Under the pieces are notes generated by a model. That model was not told the DNA's origin. It did no database searches and worked only from the letters and a program-made list of their open reading frames with translations. Positions 9,329-21,296 of a stretch of 64,000 nt of DNA are shown here, in pieces; the first letter of the stretch is position 1; every line of letters starts with the position of its first letter. Source of the DNA: Acidimicrobiia bacterium (GTDB lineage Bacteria; Actinomycetota; Acidimicrobiia; Acidimicrobiales; CATQHL01); NCBI GenBank assembly GCA_009835395.1, contig VXXM01000038.1:1-64000 (forward strand), given 5' to 3'. The translations under genes were made by a program, and so were the position numbers.

Positions 9329-10567
9329 ATGCCGTGGCCCGCCATTCACGATGACCCGCTGTTCGGCCACATCACCGCCGAGGTCGAGCGCCAGAACACC
9401 ACCCTGCAGCTGATCGCCTCGGAGAACTTCGCCTCCCCGGCCGTGCTGGCGGCCACCGGCTCGGTGCTCACCAACAAGTACGCCGAGGGCTATCCGGGCC
9501 GGCGCTACTACGGCGGCAACCAGGTCATCGACGAGGTGGAGGAACTGGCACGTATCCGTTGCCGGGAGCTGTTCGGCGCCGAGCACGCCAACGTCCAGCC
9601 CCATTCGGGGGCCAACGCCAACATGGCCGTCTACCAGGCCCTGCTGAAGCCCGGCGACGTCGTGCTGGGCATGGCCCTGGACCAGGGCGGTCACCTCACC
9701 CACGGGTCGCCGGTCAACGCCAGCGGGATCCTGTACCGGTTCGTGGCCTACGGCACCGATGCGGGGGAGCGCATCGACTTCGATGAGGTCCGCGAGGTTG
9801 CGCTGGAGCACCGGCCCCGGCTCATCGTGGCCGGCGCAACGGCCTATCCCCGTCTGATCCCCCCCGAGCCGCTGCGTGCCATCGCCGACGAGGTGGACGC
9901 GTTGCTGCTGTTCGACGCGGCACACATCGCCGGGCTCATCGCCGGCGGGGTGCATCCCGATCCGGTACCACATGCCGACGTCGTCACCTTCACCACCCAC
10001 AAGACCCTGCGCGGCCCCCGTGGCGGCTGCATCGTCTGCAAGGAGCCCTATGCCCGTGCCATCGATCGGGCCGTCTTCCCGGGCAGCCAGGGCGGCCCTC
10101 TCGAGCACGTGATCGCCGCCAAGGCCGTGGCCTTCGCCGAGGCCGCCAGCCCGGCCTTCGCCGACTACGCGGCCGGTATTGTCGCCAACGCCAGGGCGCT
10201 GGCCGCGGCGCTGGCGCAGGAGGGGTTTCGCCTGGTCTCCGGCGGGACCGACAACCACCTGATGCTGGTGGACCTGCGGAGCTTCGATGCGGAACTCACC
10301 GGCGCCGAGGCGCAAACGACCCTGGACAGGGCCGGGATCACCCTCAACAAGAACACCATCCCCGGCGACGAGCGCTCCCCGTTCGTCACCAGCGGCTTGC
10401 GCATCGGCACCGCCGCCACCACGACCCAGGGGATGGGTCCCGAAGAGATGGCGCAGATCGCCTCACTGATCGGCCGAACCCTGCGCCGCCGCGCCGACGA
10501 ATCCACAATCACGGAGGTGCGCCGCGAGGTGCACTCGCTCTGCGGCCGCTTCACGCCCTATCTCTGA
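9329..10567 (+). CDS. glyA: Serine hydroxymethyltransferase
   Basis: A 412-residue cytoplasmic PLP enzyme that interconverts serine plus tetrahydrofolate with glycine plus methylene-tetrahydrofolate. Seen: [48 protein letters not shown], and the PLP lysine motif [14 protein letters not shown]. Length is normal for the family (about 415-430). ATG 9329 has a clear Shine-Dalgarno (AAAGGAG) and is preferred over the track start at 9167. The gene sits just ahead of the ATP synthase operon. The next 120 bases hold a weak inverted repeat, so it may be a separate transcript. Confidence 0.97.
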   Translation: MPWPAIHDDPLFGHITAEVERQNTTLQLIASENFASPAVLAATGSVLTNKYAEGYPGRRYYGGNQVIDEVEELARIRCRELFGAEHANVQPHSGANANMAVYQALLKPGDVVLGMALDQGGHLTHGSPVNASGILYRFVAYGTDAGERIDFDEVREVALEHRPRLIVAGATAYPRLIPPEPLRAIADEVDALLLFDAAHIAGLIAGGVHPDPVPHADVVTFTTHKTLRGPRGGCIVCKEPYARAIDRAVFPGSQGGPLEHVIAAKAVAFAEAASPAFADYAAGIVANARALAAALAQEGFRLVSGGTDNHLMLVDLRSFDAELTGAEAQTTLDRAGITLNKNTIPGDERSPFVTSGLRIGTAATTTQGMGPEEMAQIASLIGRTLRRRADESTITEVRREVHSLCGRFTPYL

Positions 10568-10579
10568 GGTCCACTCGCT

Positions 10580-10609
10580 GGTTCACAGGCTGCACGCGGG
10601 TTGTGAGCC
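10580..10609 (+). terminator. Weak inverted repeat after glyA
   Basis: GGTTCACA and TGTGAGCC pair with one G-U over a 14-nt loop, shortly after the glyA stop. No U-tract. Possible terminator before the atp operon. Confidence 0.25.
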
Positions 10610-10623
10610 GAACCGTGCGCCGA

Positions 10624-10629
10624 TAGCTT
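10624..10629 (+). promoter_or_regulatory. Candidate -10 box of ATP synthase operon
   Basis: TAGCTT (TAnnnT) lies about 60 bases before the first atp-operon gene. No convincing -35 is seen. Confidence 0.25.
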
Positions 10630-10689
10630 GCGCGTGGTTTCACAAGCTGCCGCGCAGGCCGCGCGCGGCAGATGGGCGAAGAGGCGAGC

Positions 10690-10965
10690 ATGGACCAGGG
10701 CGATCCGCGGAAGCACGGCGCGCACGTGAGGCCGCACGGCGCCGGTGACGCGCTGTCCAGTGCCTTCGAGATGATCGCCACACCCGCACTGTTCGCCTTC
10801 TTCGGTCTGCTGCTCGACAGGGGCGTCGGCACGACGCCGCTCTTCACGCTGCTGTTCATGTCGATCGTGCTGGCCTATGTCACCTGGAAGGTGTTCAGGC
10901 GCTACGAGCAGCGGATGCAGACCTTTGAGAGCAGGCTGCCGGGACGGCGAGGCGCCGATGCCTGA
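10690..10965 (+). CDS. AtpZ/AtpI-like small membrane protein
   Basis: A 91-residue protein with two hydrophobic helices (ATPALFAFFGLLLDRGVG and TLLFMSIVLAYVTWKVF) and a short basic tail. It is the first gene of the ATP synthase operon, where AtpZ/AtpI-type assembly or Mg-related proteins normally sit. The track start at 10672 is possible, but ATG 10690 has a better-placed GAGG. Its stop overlaps the next start by 8 bases, so translation is probably coupled. The family is known by position and the two-helix pattern rather than strong sequence motifs. Confidence 0.7.
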   Translation: MDQGDPRKHGAHVRPHGAGDALSSAFEMIATPALFAFFGLLLDRGVGTTPLFTLLFMSIVLAYVTWKVFRRYEQRMQTFESRLPGRRGADA

Positions 10966-11493
10966 GCAGACCCCCGCACCCGCAGCCGGTCAGGCGTCCG
11001 AGGCTCCCGAGCGGAGGGTCGCCGGGGACATTGCCCGCAGGGGCCTGCTGGCAGGCCCGCCGCTGGTGCTGTTCTGCGCACTCGGCTGGGGGCTCGACGG
11101 CCTCTGGTCGACTCTGCTGGCACTGGGCCTCGTTCTCTTCAACTTCATCGCCGGGGCAGCCATCATCGGGCTGTGTGCCCGCATCTCCCCGGCGGTGCTG
11201 ATGGCCGGCGTGCTCGTCGGCTATTTCCTGCGCCTCGGGATCATCACCGCAGTCGTCGTGCCGATCCGCAATGAGGCGTGGTTCGACGCGGTGCCGTTCG
11301 CCATCGTGCTGCTGGTGCTGCACATCGGCCTGCTGATCTGGGAACTGCGCCACGTGGCGGCCTCGCTGGCCCACCCCGGCCTGCACCCCGGCACAGGCCT
11401 GTTCCGGACCGGCGCACGCAAGCGTCCCCGCCGGGGGCGTCGCGCGGGTCCGGACGCCCAGACCGCTCCGAGGTGTGACGCGAGCGTGACGGT

Positions 11494-11497
<4 letters not shown>
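10958..11497 (+). CDS. ATP synthase subunit I-like membrane protein
   Basis: A 179-residue protein with four predicted membrane helices (about residues 28-47, 48-70, 73-95 and 105-125) and a basic C-terminal tail. It lies between the AtpZ-like gene and atpB, where the atpI gene usually is. AtpI-type proteins help assemble the c-ring, and this one probably does the same. ATG 10958 overlaps the previous stop, and its own stop overlaps the atpB start (ATGA). Sequence divergence is high, as usual for this family, so the call depends on topology and position. Confidence 0.65.
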
Positions 11498-12602
<1,105 letters not shown>

Positions 12603-12618
12603 CCGGCGAGGACGCGCC

Positions 12619-13413
12619 ATGACAGCACGCATCCAAGACGGCGGGCGGGCGAGGCGCCCGTCGCGGCTGCGACGGCGAGCATTCGCCGGCGCGCTGATAC
12701 TCCTCGCAGCTTTGTGGTTCGGCGCCTCTCCGGTCGCTGCCGCCGGCGAGACGCCCGGTGCCTGCGTCGCCGAAAAGGTCGAAGCGCTGAACTTCGGCGG
12801 TCGCCACGGCGGAGAGGCCTTGGCGATCCTCAAGGAGACCGCTGCCACCGGTGTGGACGTCGGTGCGGAGGACAAGCTCAAGTCCTTCGAGAAGAAGCTC
12901 GAGGGATGCCTCGAGGCTCCGAACCCGATCATCCCGGAGGTGACCGAGATCATCTGGGGCGGCATCGCCTTCGTCGTACTGTTCGCCTTGATGCAGTGGA
13001 AGCTGTTCCCCGCCGTGAAACGCGGCATGGACCGGCGCGCCGAGAAGATCCGCGACGACCTCGATGCTGCCGAGACGGCGCGTACCGAGGCGTTGGAGGT
13101 GAAGGCGGGATACGAGGCCGAACTGGCCGACGCCCGCGCCGAGGCCGGCCGCATCGTCGACGCGGCCCGTGCCGACGCCGAGCAGGTTCGTGCCGAGTTG
13201 ATCGCCCGCGCCGAGACCGAGGCGGACGAACTGCGGCAGCGCTCGGACCTCGATGTCGAGGCGGCGAAACGGCAGGCTCTCGCCGACTTGCAGAGCGAGG
13301 TCGAAGCGATTGTCATCGGCGCGGCCGAGACGGTCATCGGACGGAACCTCGACCACGACACGCAGGTGCAGCTCATCGAGAGCTACATCGACGACGTCGG
13401 GTCGCAGAACTAG
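12619..13413 (+). CDS. atpF: ATP synthase F0 subunit b with extra N-terminal domain
   Basis: A 264-residue b subunit, about 100 residues longer than E. coli b. Its normal part starts near residue 105: a membrane helix (EIIWGGIAFVVLFALMQW), then a long charged Ala/Glu coiled coil and a typical end (AAETVIGRNLDHDTQVQLIESYIDDV). Before it there is a basic N-terminus, a hydrophobic segment (about residues 21-42, signal-like) and about 60 residues with two Cys (about 49 and 97) that would lie outside. Shape and position make the b subunit call firm; the role of the extension is unknown. Confidence 0.93.
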   Translation: MTARIQDGGRARRPSRLRRRAFAGALILLAALWFGASPVAAAGETPGACVAEKVEALNFGGRHGGEALAILKETAATGVDVGAEDKLKSFEKKLEGCLEAPNPIIPEVTEIIWGGIAFVVLFALMQWKLFPAVKRGMDRRAEKIRDDLDAAETARTEALEVKAGYEAELADARAEAGRIVDAARADAEQVRAELIARAETEADELRQRSDLDVEAAKRQALADLQSEVEAIVIGAAETVIGRNLDHDTQVQLIESYIDDVGSQN

Positions 13414-13450
13414 CCCGCCGCAGCGTCAGTCAGCCAGGAAGGTCGTCGAG

Positions 13451-13978
13451 ATGTCTGCCGAGGTGGTCAGCAGCTACGCCGAGGCGCTGGTCGCCGTGGT
13501 GCAGGCCGAGGGCGACCTGGCCGCCACCGAGGACGAGTTGTTCGCGGTGGCACAGGCGCTGGCCGGCTCGGACGAGTTGCGGGAGGTGCTCGCCGACCGG
13601 CGCATCCCCGCCGCCCGCCGGCAGCAGATCGTCGAGGATCTGCTCGAGGGTCAGGCTGCCGAAGCCACCGTGGCGCTCGTGTCGATGGTGGTGGGTGCGG
13701 GTCGCGGCGGCGATCTCGTGCGGATCATCGAAGCGGCCGTCGAGCGCAGCGCCGGCCTGCGCAACAAGGCGGTGGCGGAGGTCCGTTCGGCCATCGCGCT
13801 CAGCGATGACCAGCAGCGACGCCTCGCCGAGGCGCTGCAGCAGGCCACTGGCAAGGACGTCACGGTCAAGGTGATCGTGGATCCCACCGTGATGGGCGGC
13901 CTCGTCACCCGCATCGGCGACGAGGTCATCGACGGCAGCGTCCGAACCCGCATCAACCAACTGCGTGAAGCGTTCTAG
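13451..13978 (+). CDS. atpH: ATP synthase F1 subunit delta
   Basis: A 175-residue delta (OSCP) subunit linking b to the alpha/beta head. [15 protein letters not shown] is the N-terminal helical domain, and the C-terminal part has [36 protein letters not shown], diagnostic for the family. ATG 13451 is used; the track start at 13253 lies inside atpF. The gene order b-delta-alpha is standard. Ends 7 bases before atpA. Confidence 0.95.
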   Translation: MSAEVVSSYAEALVAVVQAEGDLAATEDELFAVAQALAGSDELREVLADRRIPAARRQQIVEDLLEGQAAEATVALVSMVVGAGRGGDLVRIIEAAVERSAGLRNKAVAEVRSAIALSDDQQRRLAEALQQATGKDVTVKVIVDPTVMGGLVTRIGDEVIDGSVRTRINQLREAF

Positions 13979-13985
13979 GAGACAC

Positions 13986-15620
13986 ATGGCAACCTTCACA
14001 CTCGACACCGGCGACATCACCGCTGCGATCCGTCGAAACCTCGAAGGCTTCTCCCCCGAGATCAGCCAGACCCAGGTCGGGCGCATCGTCGAGGTGGGTG
14101 ATGGCATCGCCCGCATCAGCGGCCTGCCCGGCGCGGCGGTCAACGAGATGCTCGAGTTCGAGGACGGGACCGTCGGGCTTGCGCTGAACCTGGACGAGGA
14201 CACCGTGGGTGCGGTGGTGCTCGGCGAGGTCGACGACATCGAGGAGGGCCAGGCCGTGCGGGCCACCGGCGACATCCTGTCCATCCCAGTCGGTGACGCC
14301 CTGCTGGGCAGGGTGGTGAACGCCCTCGGAGAGCCCATCGACGGGAAGGGCCCCCTCGGGGCGTCCCAGACCCGCCGCATGGAGGTTCAGGCCCCCGGCA
14401 TCACCGGGCGCAAGCCGGTACACGAGCCGATGCAGACGGGCATCAAGGCCATCGACTCGCTCATTCCCATCGGCCGCGGCCAGCGTGAGCTCATCATCGG
14501 CGACCGCAAGACGGGCAAGACGACCATCGCCGTGGACACCATCCTGAACCAGCGCGGCCAGGATGTGCACTGCATCTACGTGGCCATCGGCCAGAAGGCC
14601 TCCACAGTCGCCCAGACCGTGGCGACGTTCGCCGAACACGGGGCGATGGACTACACGGTCGTCGTGGTGGCCCCCGCCTCGGACCCCGCGCCGTTCAAGT
14701 ACCTGGCGCCCTATGCGGGTTGCGCCCTGGGCCAGCACTGGATGGACAACGGCGGCCACGCCCTCGTGGTCTACGACGACCTCTCCAAGCAGGCCGAGGC
14801 CTACCGCCAGATGGCGCTGCTGCTGCGCCGCCCGCCGGGCCGCGAGGCCTACCCCGGCGATGTCTTCTACCTGCACAGCCGGCTCTTGGAGCGCGCCGCC
14901 AAGCTGAGCGACGACCGGGGGGCCGGATCGCTCACGGCGCTGCCGATCATCGAGACCAAGGCCGGCGACGTGTCGGCCTACATCCCGACCAACGTCATCT
15001 CCATCACCGACGGCCAGATCTACCTGCAGGACGACCTCTTCAAGTCGGGTATCCGCCCGGCGGTGGACGTCGGCATCTCGGTCTCCCGGGTGGGTTCGGC
15101 GGCGCAGATCAAGGCCATGAAGACCGCCGTGGGCACGCTGAAGGCCGACCTGCAGCAGTTCCGGGAGCTGGAGGCCTTCGCCGCCTTCGGCTCCGACCTC
15201 GACGCCGTGTCGCAGGCCCAGCTGGAGCGCGGCTACCGCCTGACCGAGCTGCTGAAGCAGGGCATCAACAGCCCCATGCCCGTGGAGGAGCAGGTGGTCT
15301 CCATCTTCGCCGGGACCAGCGGCCGTCTCGACGCCGTCCCCACCGACGACGTGCCTCGCTTCGAGGCCGGACTCCTGGAGTTCGCCCGCAGCCGCCATGG
15401 CGATCTGCTGCGCACCATCGCCGAGACGGGCGCGGTCGACGCGGCGGCCATCGAGGCCGTGGTGACGGCCTTCGCCGATCAGTTCCAGGCGAGCGTCGCC
15501 GAGGGCGGTACCGAACCGGAGGCCGCTGAGCAGGCCGACGCCTCGAGCAGCATGGTCGACTCGGACCGCACGCTGCCCGAGGAGGAGATCGACCGCCCCG
15601 AACTCGAAGAACCCTCCTAG
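13986..15620 (+). CDS. atpA: ATP synthase F1 subunit alpha
   Basis: A 544-residue alpha subunit with Walker [24 protein letters not shown] before it, and [38 protein letters not shown] in the C-domain. It extends about 30 residues beyond the usual bacterial end, with an acidic tail ([18 protein letters not shown] and on). Mycobacterial alpha also has a C-terminal extension that suppresses ATP hydrolysis; whether this acidic tail does the same is open. ATG 13986 is chosen over the track start 13965. Confidence 0.97.
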   Translation: MATFTLDTGDITAAIRRNLEGFSPEISQTQVGRIVEVGDGIARISGLPGAAVNEMLEFEDGTVGLALNLDEDTVGAVVLGEVDDIEEGQAVRATGDILSIPVGDALLGRVVNALGEPIDGKGPLGASQTRRMEVQAPGITGRKPVHEPMQTGIKAIDSLIPIGRGQRELIIGDRKTGKTTIAVDTILNQRGQDVHCIYVAIGQKASTVAQTVATFAEHGAMDYTVVVVAPASDPAPFKYLAPYAGCALGQHWMDNGGHALVVYDDLSKQAEAYRQMALLLRRPPGREAYPGDVFYLHSRLLERAAKLSDDRGAGSLTALPIIETKAGDVSAYIPTNVISITDGQIYLQDDLFKSGIRPAVDVGISVSRVGSAAQIKAMKTAVGTLKADLQQFRELEAFAAFGSDLDAVSQAQLERGYRLTELLKQGINSPMPVEEQVVSIFAGTSGRLDAVPTDDVPRFEAGLLEFARSRHGDLLRTIAETGAVDAAAIEAVVTAFADQFQASVAEGGTEPEAAEQADASSSMVDSDRTLPEEEIDRPELEEPS

Positions 15621-15632
15621 GCGGGACGGGTC

Positions 15633-16532
15633 ATGCCGGGCGGCGAGGAACGGATCCTCCGGCGACGGATCTCTTCGGTCCAGTCCACGAAGAAGATCAC
15701 GCGGGCGATGGAGTTGATCGCCGCCACGCGGGTCGTCAAGGCCCAGCAACGCGCCCACGCCGCCCGCCCCTACGCCAACCGCATCACGAGCGTCATCGAG
15801 GACCTCGCCGCCGCCGGCGCGGCCACCGAGCACGCCCTACTCCGCCAGAGCGAGGAGATCCGCCGGGTCGGCTACGTCGTGATCACCTCCGACCGCGGTC
15901 TGGCCGGGCCGTACAACTCCTCGGTGATCCGGGCGGCCGAGCGGGAGATCATGGCCGGCACCCGCGAGGGCCGCGACTACTCGCTGATCCTCGTCGGGCG
16001 GAAGGGTCGGGACTACTTCAGGTTCCGCAACTACCGCATCGACGCCTCCTTCGAGGGCATGAGCGACACCCCGCGCTACGCCGACGCCCGGAGACTGTCC
16101 GAGGAGGTGTCCGGCCGCTTCATCTCCGGAGAAGTCGACCAGGTGATCCTCGTGTACATGGAGTTCATCTCGCTCGGCTCGCAGAAGGTGGCGGTGCGCC
16201 GCTTCCTGCCGCTCGCCACGATCGAGGAGATCGCCGCGTTGGGCGGCGGCAGCGCCGAGGCGCGCGCCGCGTTCGAGTTCGAGCCGTCGCCGTCGGGGGT
16301 GCTGGAGGTGCTGCTGCCGCGCTACGTGGAGAGCCGGCTCTTCTCGGCGCTGCTGGACGCCGCCGCCTCCGAGCACGCCAACCGGCAGCGGGCGATGAAG
16401 GCGGCGACCGACAACGCCGAGGAACTGATCGTGAAGCTGACCCGGATGATGAACCGGGCCCGACAGGACGCCATCACAACCGAGATCATGGAGATCGTGG
16501 GTGGGGCCGAGGCCCTGCGCAGCGCCGGCTAG
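15633..16532 (+). CDS. atpG: ATP synthase F1 subunit gamma
   Basis: A 299-residue central-stalk subunit. The N-terminal helix is ILRRRISSVQSTKKITRAMELIAATRV and the C-terminal helix is MKAATDNAEELIVKLTRMMNRARQDAITTEIMEIVGG, the two that form the rotating coiled coil. The middle VVITSDRGLAGPYNSSVIR is also typical. Length and operon position are normal. Confidence 0.97.
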   Translation: MPGGEERILRRRISSVQSTKKITRAMELIAATRVVKAQQRAHAARPYANRITSVIEDLAAAGAATEHALLRQSEEIRRVGYVVITSDRGLAGPYNSSVIRAAEREIMAGTREGRDYSLILVGRKGRDYFRFRNYRIDASFEGMSDTPRYADARRLSEEVSGRFISGEVDQVILVYMEFISLGSQKVAVRRFLPLATIEEIAALGGGSAEARAAFEFEPSPSGVLEVLLPRYVESRLFSALLDAAASEHANRQRAMKAATDNAEELIVKLTRMMNRARQDAITTEIMEIVGGAEALRSAG

Positions 16533-18020
<1,488 letters not shown>

Positions 18021-18021
18021 C

Positions 18022-18420
18022 GTGTCCTTGCAGGTCGAGTTGGTGTCGCCCGAGGAGGTCGTCCTCACGACGACCGCCTCGATGGTGCTGGTACGCACCA
18101 CCGACGGCGACATCGCCTTCCAGCCGGGTCACGTGCCGTTCGTTGGCGTGCTGCTGCCCGAGCGGGTGCGGATCTACGGCGACGACGGCGACACACAGCT
18201 CATCGCGGTGCACAGCGGCTTCGTGGAGGTCTCCGGCGACAAGGTGGCGATCCTGTCCGACGTGGCCGAACTGGCGGGCGACATCGACACCGATCGCGCC
18301 ACCGCTGCCGCCGAGCGGGCGAGGGCCGCGCTTGTTGAGGATCCCGACGACACCGAGGCGGCCGCGGCTCTCAAGCGCGCCGAGGTGCGCTTGACCGTTG
18401 CCGCGGGGACGGCGATCTAG
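18022..18420 (+). CDS. atpC: ATP synthase F1 subunit epsilon
   Basis: A 132-residue epsilon subunit: N-terminal beta-sandwich (LQVELVSPEEVVLTTTASMV, GDIAFQPGHVPFVGVL) and C-terminal helices (DRATAAAERARAALVEDPDD). GTG 18022 is used, immediately after the atpD stop; the track start at 17800 lies inside atpD. Last gene of the operon. Confidence 0.95.
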   Translation: MSLQVELVSPEEVVLTTTASMVLVRTTDGDIAFQPGHVPFVGVLLPERVRIYGDDGDTQLIAVHSGFVEVSGDKVAILSDVAELAGDIDTDRATAAAERARAALVEDPDDTEAAAALKRAEVRLTVAAGTAI

Positions 18421-18483
18421 CCGGACTCGACCGGGCGGCTTGTGCTTGGAACGGCCGGCTGCGGCATCGTGATCGCGACCGCG

Positions 18484-18489
18484 TAGCCT
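18484..18489 (+). promoter_or_regulatory. Candidate -10 box upstream of SDR gene
   Basis: TAGCCT lies 56 bases before ATG 18546, in the gap after the atp operon, and could start a separate transcript. Confidence 0.25.
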
Positions 18490-18545
18490 GCTGAAGATTC
18501 CCTGACGGCCGAGGGGGCCGGCGTCCCCGCCGAGGAGATCACCGG

Positions 18546-19340
18546 ATGAAGCGAATCACGTGGGACCGGGCGCTGGTGACGGGGGCCTCGGCAGGTATCG
18601 GCAAGGCCATGGTCCAGGAGTTGGCCCGCCAAGGGACCGCGCTGGTCCTGGTGGCGCGCAACGCCGACCGTCTCGAGAGGATCGCCGGTTCGCTGGACGT
18701 GGCTGCCGAGGTGCTGCCTGCCGATCTCACCGACCCTGCGCAAGTCGAGATTGTGGCTCGCCGTTGCGCCGCCACCTCCGAACCGATCGACCTGCTCGTC
18801 AACAACGCCGGAATCTGGAGCTTCGGTGCCCTCACCGGTCCCGCTGGCGACGTCGCCGAGGAGATGGTGGCGCTCAACGTGGCGGCCGTGGTGTCGCTGA
18901 GCCGGGCCGCCGCCGGCCAGATGGTCTCCAAGGGTCGCGGATCCATCCTCAACGTCTCCTCCATCGCCGGGTCGCAGCCGCTGCCCTATGAGGTCGTCTA
19001 CGCCGCCTCGAAGGTGTTCGTCACCTACTTCGGGCAGGGACTCCACGAAGAACTCCGAGATACCGGCGTCACGGTCACCACCGTGGCGCCGGGCCTGACC
19101 CGCAGCGAACTGCACGCCCGAGCCGGCCAGCATCGTCAGATCAGCAAGGCCCCCGGCTGGCTATGGATGGAGGCCGAGCAGGTCGCCCACCTGGCGCTCC
19201 GCGCCGCCTCGCGCCAGCGGATCGTCTACACGCCGGGCCTCGGCTACAAGATCGCCTCCAGCCTCGCCGAGGTCATGCCCCGCACTTTCAACCGCAGGAT
19301 CGCCGCGGCGATCAACAGGGGTCGAGCCCGCCTCACCTGA
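18546..19340 (+). CDS. Short-chain dehydrogenase/reductase
   Basis: A 264-residue classical SDR with NAD(P)-binding VTGASAGIGKAMVQELARQG, NNAG (LLVNNAGIWSFG), catalytic Ser in NVSSIAG and YAASK. The C-terminal part is basic with a possible membrane-associated end, similar to SDRs acting on lipids or retinol-like substrates (inference). The gene stands alone after the atp operon, so substrate cannot be inferred from neighbours. Confidence 0.88.
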   Translation: MKRITWDRALVTGASAGIGKAMVQELARQGTALVLVARNADRLERIAGSLDVAAEVLPADLTDPAQVEIVARRCAATSEPIDLLVNNAGIWSFGALTGPAGDVAEEMVALNVAAVVSLSRAAAGQMVSKGRGSILNVSSIAGSQPLPYEVVYAASKVFVTYFGQGLHEELRDTGVTVTTVAPGLTRSELHARAGQHRQISKAPGWLWMEAEQVAHLALRAASRQRIVYTPGLGYKIASSLAEVMPRTFNRRIAAAINRGRARLT

Positions 19341-19430
19341 GAGCCCGGGCCGTCCCCCGTCCGTGGGTCGATTCGCTATATCGTGAGTTGACCCGCCGGC
19401 ATCTCGAAATCAGCGAGTGTCAAGTGTCGC

Positions 19431-19733
19431 ATGAGTCTCCAGATGCCGATGGTGAGGAGAAAGGGGCTCCCTGTGCACGATCCCGGCATCTACGGGCAGG
19501 TGTTCGACAACCGCGAGGTCTATGAGGCAAAGTACCGCCACGAGTTGGAGCGGACCGATCTCGGTCGCGTGGCCCTCATGCATGATGGGGAGGTCGTCGA
19601 CATTTTCGATGACGATTACACAGCCTCGAGAGCGGGATTCGACAGATTCTCTCCGGGTGAATTCTCCACACACCCCATCGGGCATCCGCCGTTGCAGGTA
19701 GGTAGCCTCGGCATGTTCCTTCTGCCCGCGTAG
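19431..19733 (+). CDS. Small DUF5678-like protein
   Basis: A 100-residue protein. The region YEAKYRHELERTDLGRVALMHDGEVVDIFDDDYTASRAG resembles the DUF5678 pattern (a helix ending in YRGK-like, then VA..dGeVVD). The C-terminus is HPIGHPPLQVGSLGM. ATG 19431 and GTG 19473 are both possible; GTG has AAGGGG upstream and starts at VHDPGIYGQVF. It is followed 6 bases later by a retropepsin-like gene. Function unknown; the pairing suggests the two act together. The family assignment is by pattern only. Confidence 0.6.
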   Translation: MSLQMPMVRRKGLPVHDPGIYGQVFDNREVYEAKYRHELERTDLGRVALMHDGEVVDIFDDDYTASRAGFDRFSPGEFSTHPIGHPPLQVGSLGMFLLPA

Positions 19734-19739
19734 TCAGCG

Positions 19740-20129
19740 GTGGCCAACGGCTCAGTTGGCGTTGGGAGCGAGGAGAACCGGCCGCTCATCGTCGCCACGG
19801 CGGCTCTCACCTTCATTCCCAACGGCGAGAAGCTCAGATTCGACGCACTGGTGGACACGGGCGCACAGCGCACAGCCGTAACCACTGCCGTTGTTTCCCG
19901 CCTCAAGACCGTGGTTTCCGGCTCTGGAACGCTTGTAGCAGGCGTTGACGGGACCAGGGTGCCCATCGGCACGCTCTGGCTGCGGATCGGAGTTCCCCCG
20001 CTTCCGTCGAAGGAACTCCGCGTTGCTGTGCTTCCGTGGCAACCCGAGAACCATGACATCGTGCTGGGAATGGACTATCTGGCGGACCACGACTTCGCGA
20101 TACGACGAGGTGTGTTCGAGATCATCTGA
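19740..20129 (+). CDS. Retropepsin-like aspartic protease domain protein
   Basis: A 129-residue protein with the single-domain aspartic protease signature: ALVDTGAQRTAVTTAVVSRL (DTGA motif and flap-side residues) and DIVLGMDYLADHDFAI (the second conserved hydrophobic-Gly-Met/Asp region). Retropepsin-like proteins act as dimers. There is no signal peptide, so it is probably cytoplasmic. Start is GTG 19740, just after the DUF5678-like gene. Whether it cleaves its partner, itself or something else is not known. Confidence 0.75.
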   Translation: MANGSVGVGSEENRPLIVATAALTFIPNGEKLRFDALVDTGAQRTAVTTAVVSRLKTVVSGSGTLVAGVDGTRVPIGTLWLRIGVPPLPSKELRVAVLPWQPENHDIVLGMDYLADHDFAIRRGVFEII

Positions 20130-20283
20130 GCTGCGCAGTTGATCAACCTCCGCGCCGTGCCCGTGGGCGTTCCCTGGGAGGCGTCCCGCGGAGCGGTGGC
20201 TTTCGGGGTTGAGCCTCCCGTTCCAAACCGGCGACTCGCGGCAGCGGTGAGGCGCCCGCGTGCCCGTAGCGCTTAGCAGCGCC

Positions 20284-20301
20284 CCCTCGTCGCTGCGAGG
20301 G
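20284..20301 (+). terminator. Small hairpin between protease gene and E1 operon
   Basis: CCCTCG and CGAGGG form a 6-bp stem with a 6-nt loop. It could end the upstream module or sit in the promoter region of the next operon. No U-tract. Confidence 0.25.
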
Positions 20302-20308
20302 CGCGGAT

Positions 20309-20314
20309 TACTAT
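20309..20314 (+). promoter_or_regulatory. Candidate -10 box of E1/GS-like operon
   Basis: TACTAT (TAnnnT) in a locally AT-richer stretch, 37 bases before ATG 20352. No clear -35. Confidence 0.3.
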
Positions 20315-20351
20315 CCTTTCGACCGGTTGCCGGACGTCCTGGGTTGGCCGC

Positions 20352-21296
20352 ATGCTCACGCCCCGCCAGTTGTACGAGACCGTGCTTCGCATGCGTCTTC
20401 TCGAGGAGGGTGTCGGAGTAGCGGTCCAAACCGGCGAGATCCATGGTGAAATGCATCTCGGCATCGGCCAGGAGATGGTCTCGGCCGTGATGGGTCAGTA
20501 CCTGCAGCCCCGCGACGCGCTCGTGTCCACCCACCGTCCCCATCTCCATGCGCTCGTCAAAGGTGTCGATCCGGTTCAGATGCTTGCCGAGTTGCTGGAG
20601 CGGGACGGCCTGAATCACGGCAAGGGTGGCCACATGCACCTCTTCGATCCCGTGGCGAGCTTCATGTGCACCGGCATCGTCGGCTCCGGAGCGCCGATCG
20701 CCGCGGGCTACGCCCTGCATCGGAAACTCGTCGCCCAAGGTGGGCTGACCGTTGCCGTCGTCGGTGAGGGAGCGATGAATCAGGGCGCTGTCTTCGAGAC
20801 CATGAACCTGGCGGCTGTCCTGTCCCTGCCGATGGTCTTCTTGTGCGAGAACAACGACTACGGCATCAGCGTCCCGCGCCGGCTCTCCACAGCCGGACAA
20901 CTCGTCGAACGAGGCGCGGGCTTCGGTATCAACGGATGGGAGTGCGACGGCGTCGACCAGCGGGCCTTGGACGAGGCGTTCTCGGCGGCTTTCGCCGATA
21001 CGCGCAAGCACTCACGCCCGACACTGATCGTGGCACACGTCTACCGGTTCAGGGGACACTACGAGGGTGACACTGACCACTACCGGCCTGCTGAGGAGAA
21101 GGAGACCGCGTTCCGCGACCGCGACCCGCTCCTGGTGGCGCGGCGCGACCTGGTCGGCGCCGGTTGGTCGGATGAACGGATCGTCGCACTCGACGGCGAG
21201 ATCGGGCGCGAGGTGTCCGACTGGTTCGAGGCGGCGCGCTCATTGCCGTTCCCGGATCCGTCCGAGGCGCGCCGGGGGACTTTCGTCGATGTGTGA
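20352..21296 (+). CDS. 2-oxoacid (pyruvate/acetoin) dehydrogenase E1 alpha subunit
   Basis: A 314-residue thiamine-diphosphate enzyme subunit. Seen: THRPHLHALVKGVDP, KGGHMHLFD, and the TPP/Mg motif VVGEGAMNQGAVFETMN through CENNDYGIS. The end YRFRGHYEGDTDHYRP matches E1-alpha phosphorylation-loop regions. It decarboxylates a 2-oxoacid or acetoin together with the beta subunit. The stop overlaps the beta start by 8 bases. No E2 or E3 gene is in the operon, so the acyl acceptor is encoded elsewhere or differs. Confidence 0.92.
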   Translation: MLTPRQLYETVLRMRLLEEGVGVAVQTGEIHGEMHLGIGQEMVSAVMGQYLQPRDALVSTHRPHLHALVKGVDPVQMLAELLERDGLNHGKGGHMHLFDPVASFMCTGIVGSGAPIAAGYALHRKLVAQGGLTVAVVGEGAMNQGAVFETMNLAAVLSLPMVFLCENNDYGISVPRRLSTAGQLVERGAGFGINGWECDGVDQRALDEAFSAAFADTRKHSRPTLIVAHVYRFRGHYEGDTDHYRPAEEKETAFRDRDPLLVARRDLVGAGWSDERIVALDGEIGREVSDWFEAARSLPFPDPSEARRGTFVDV

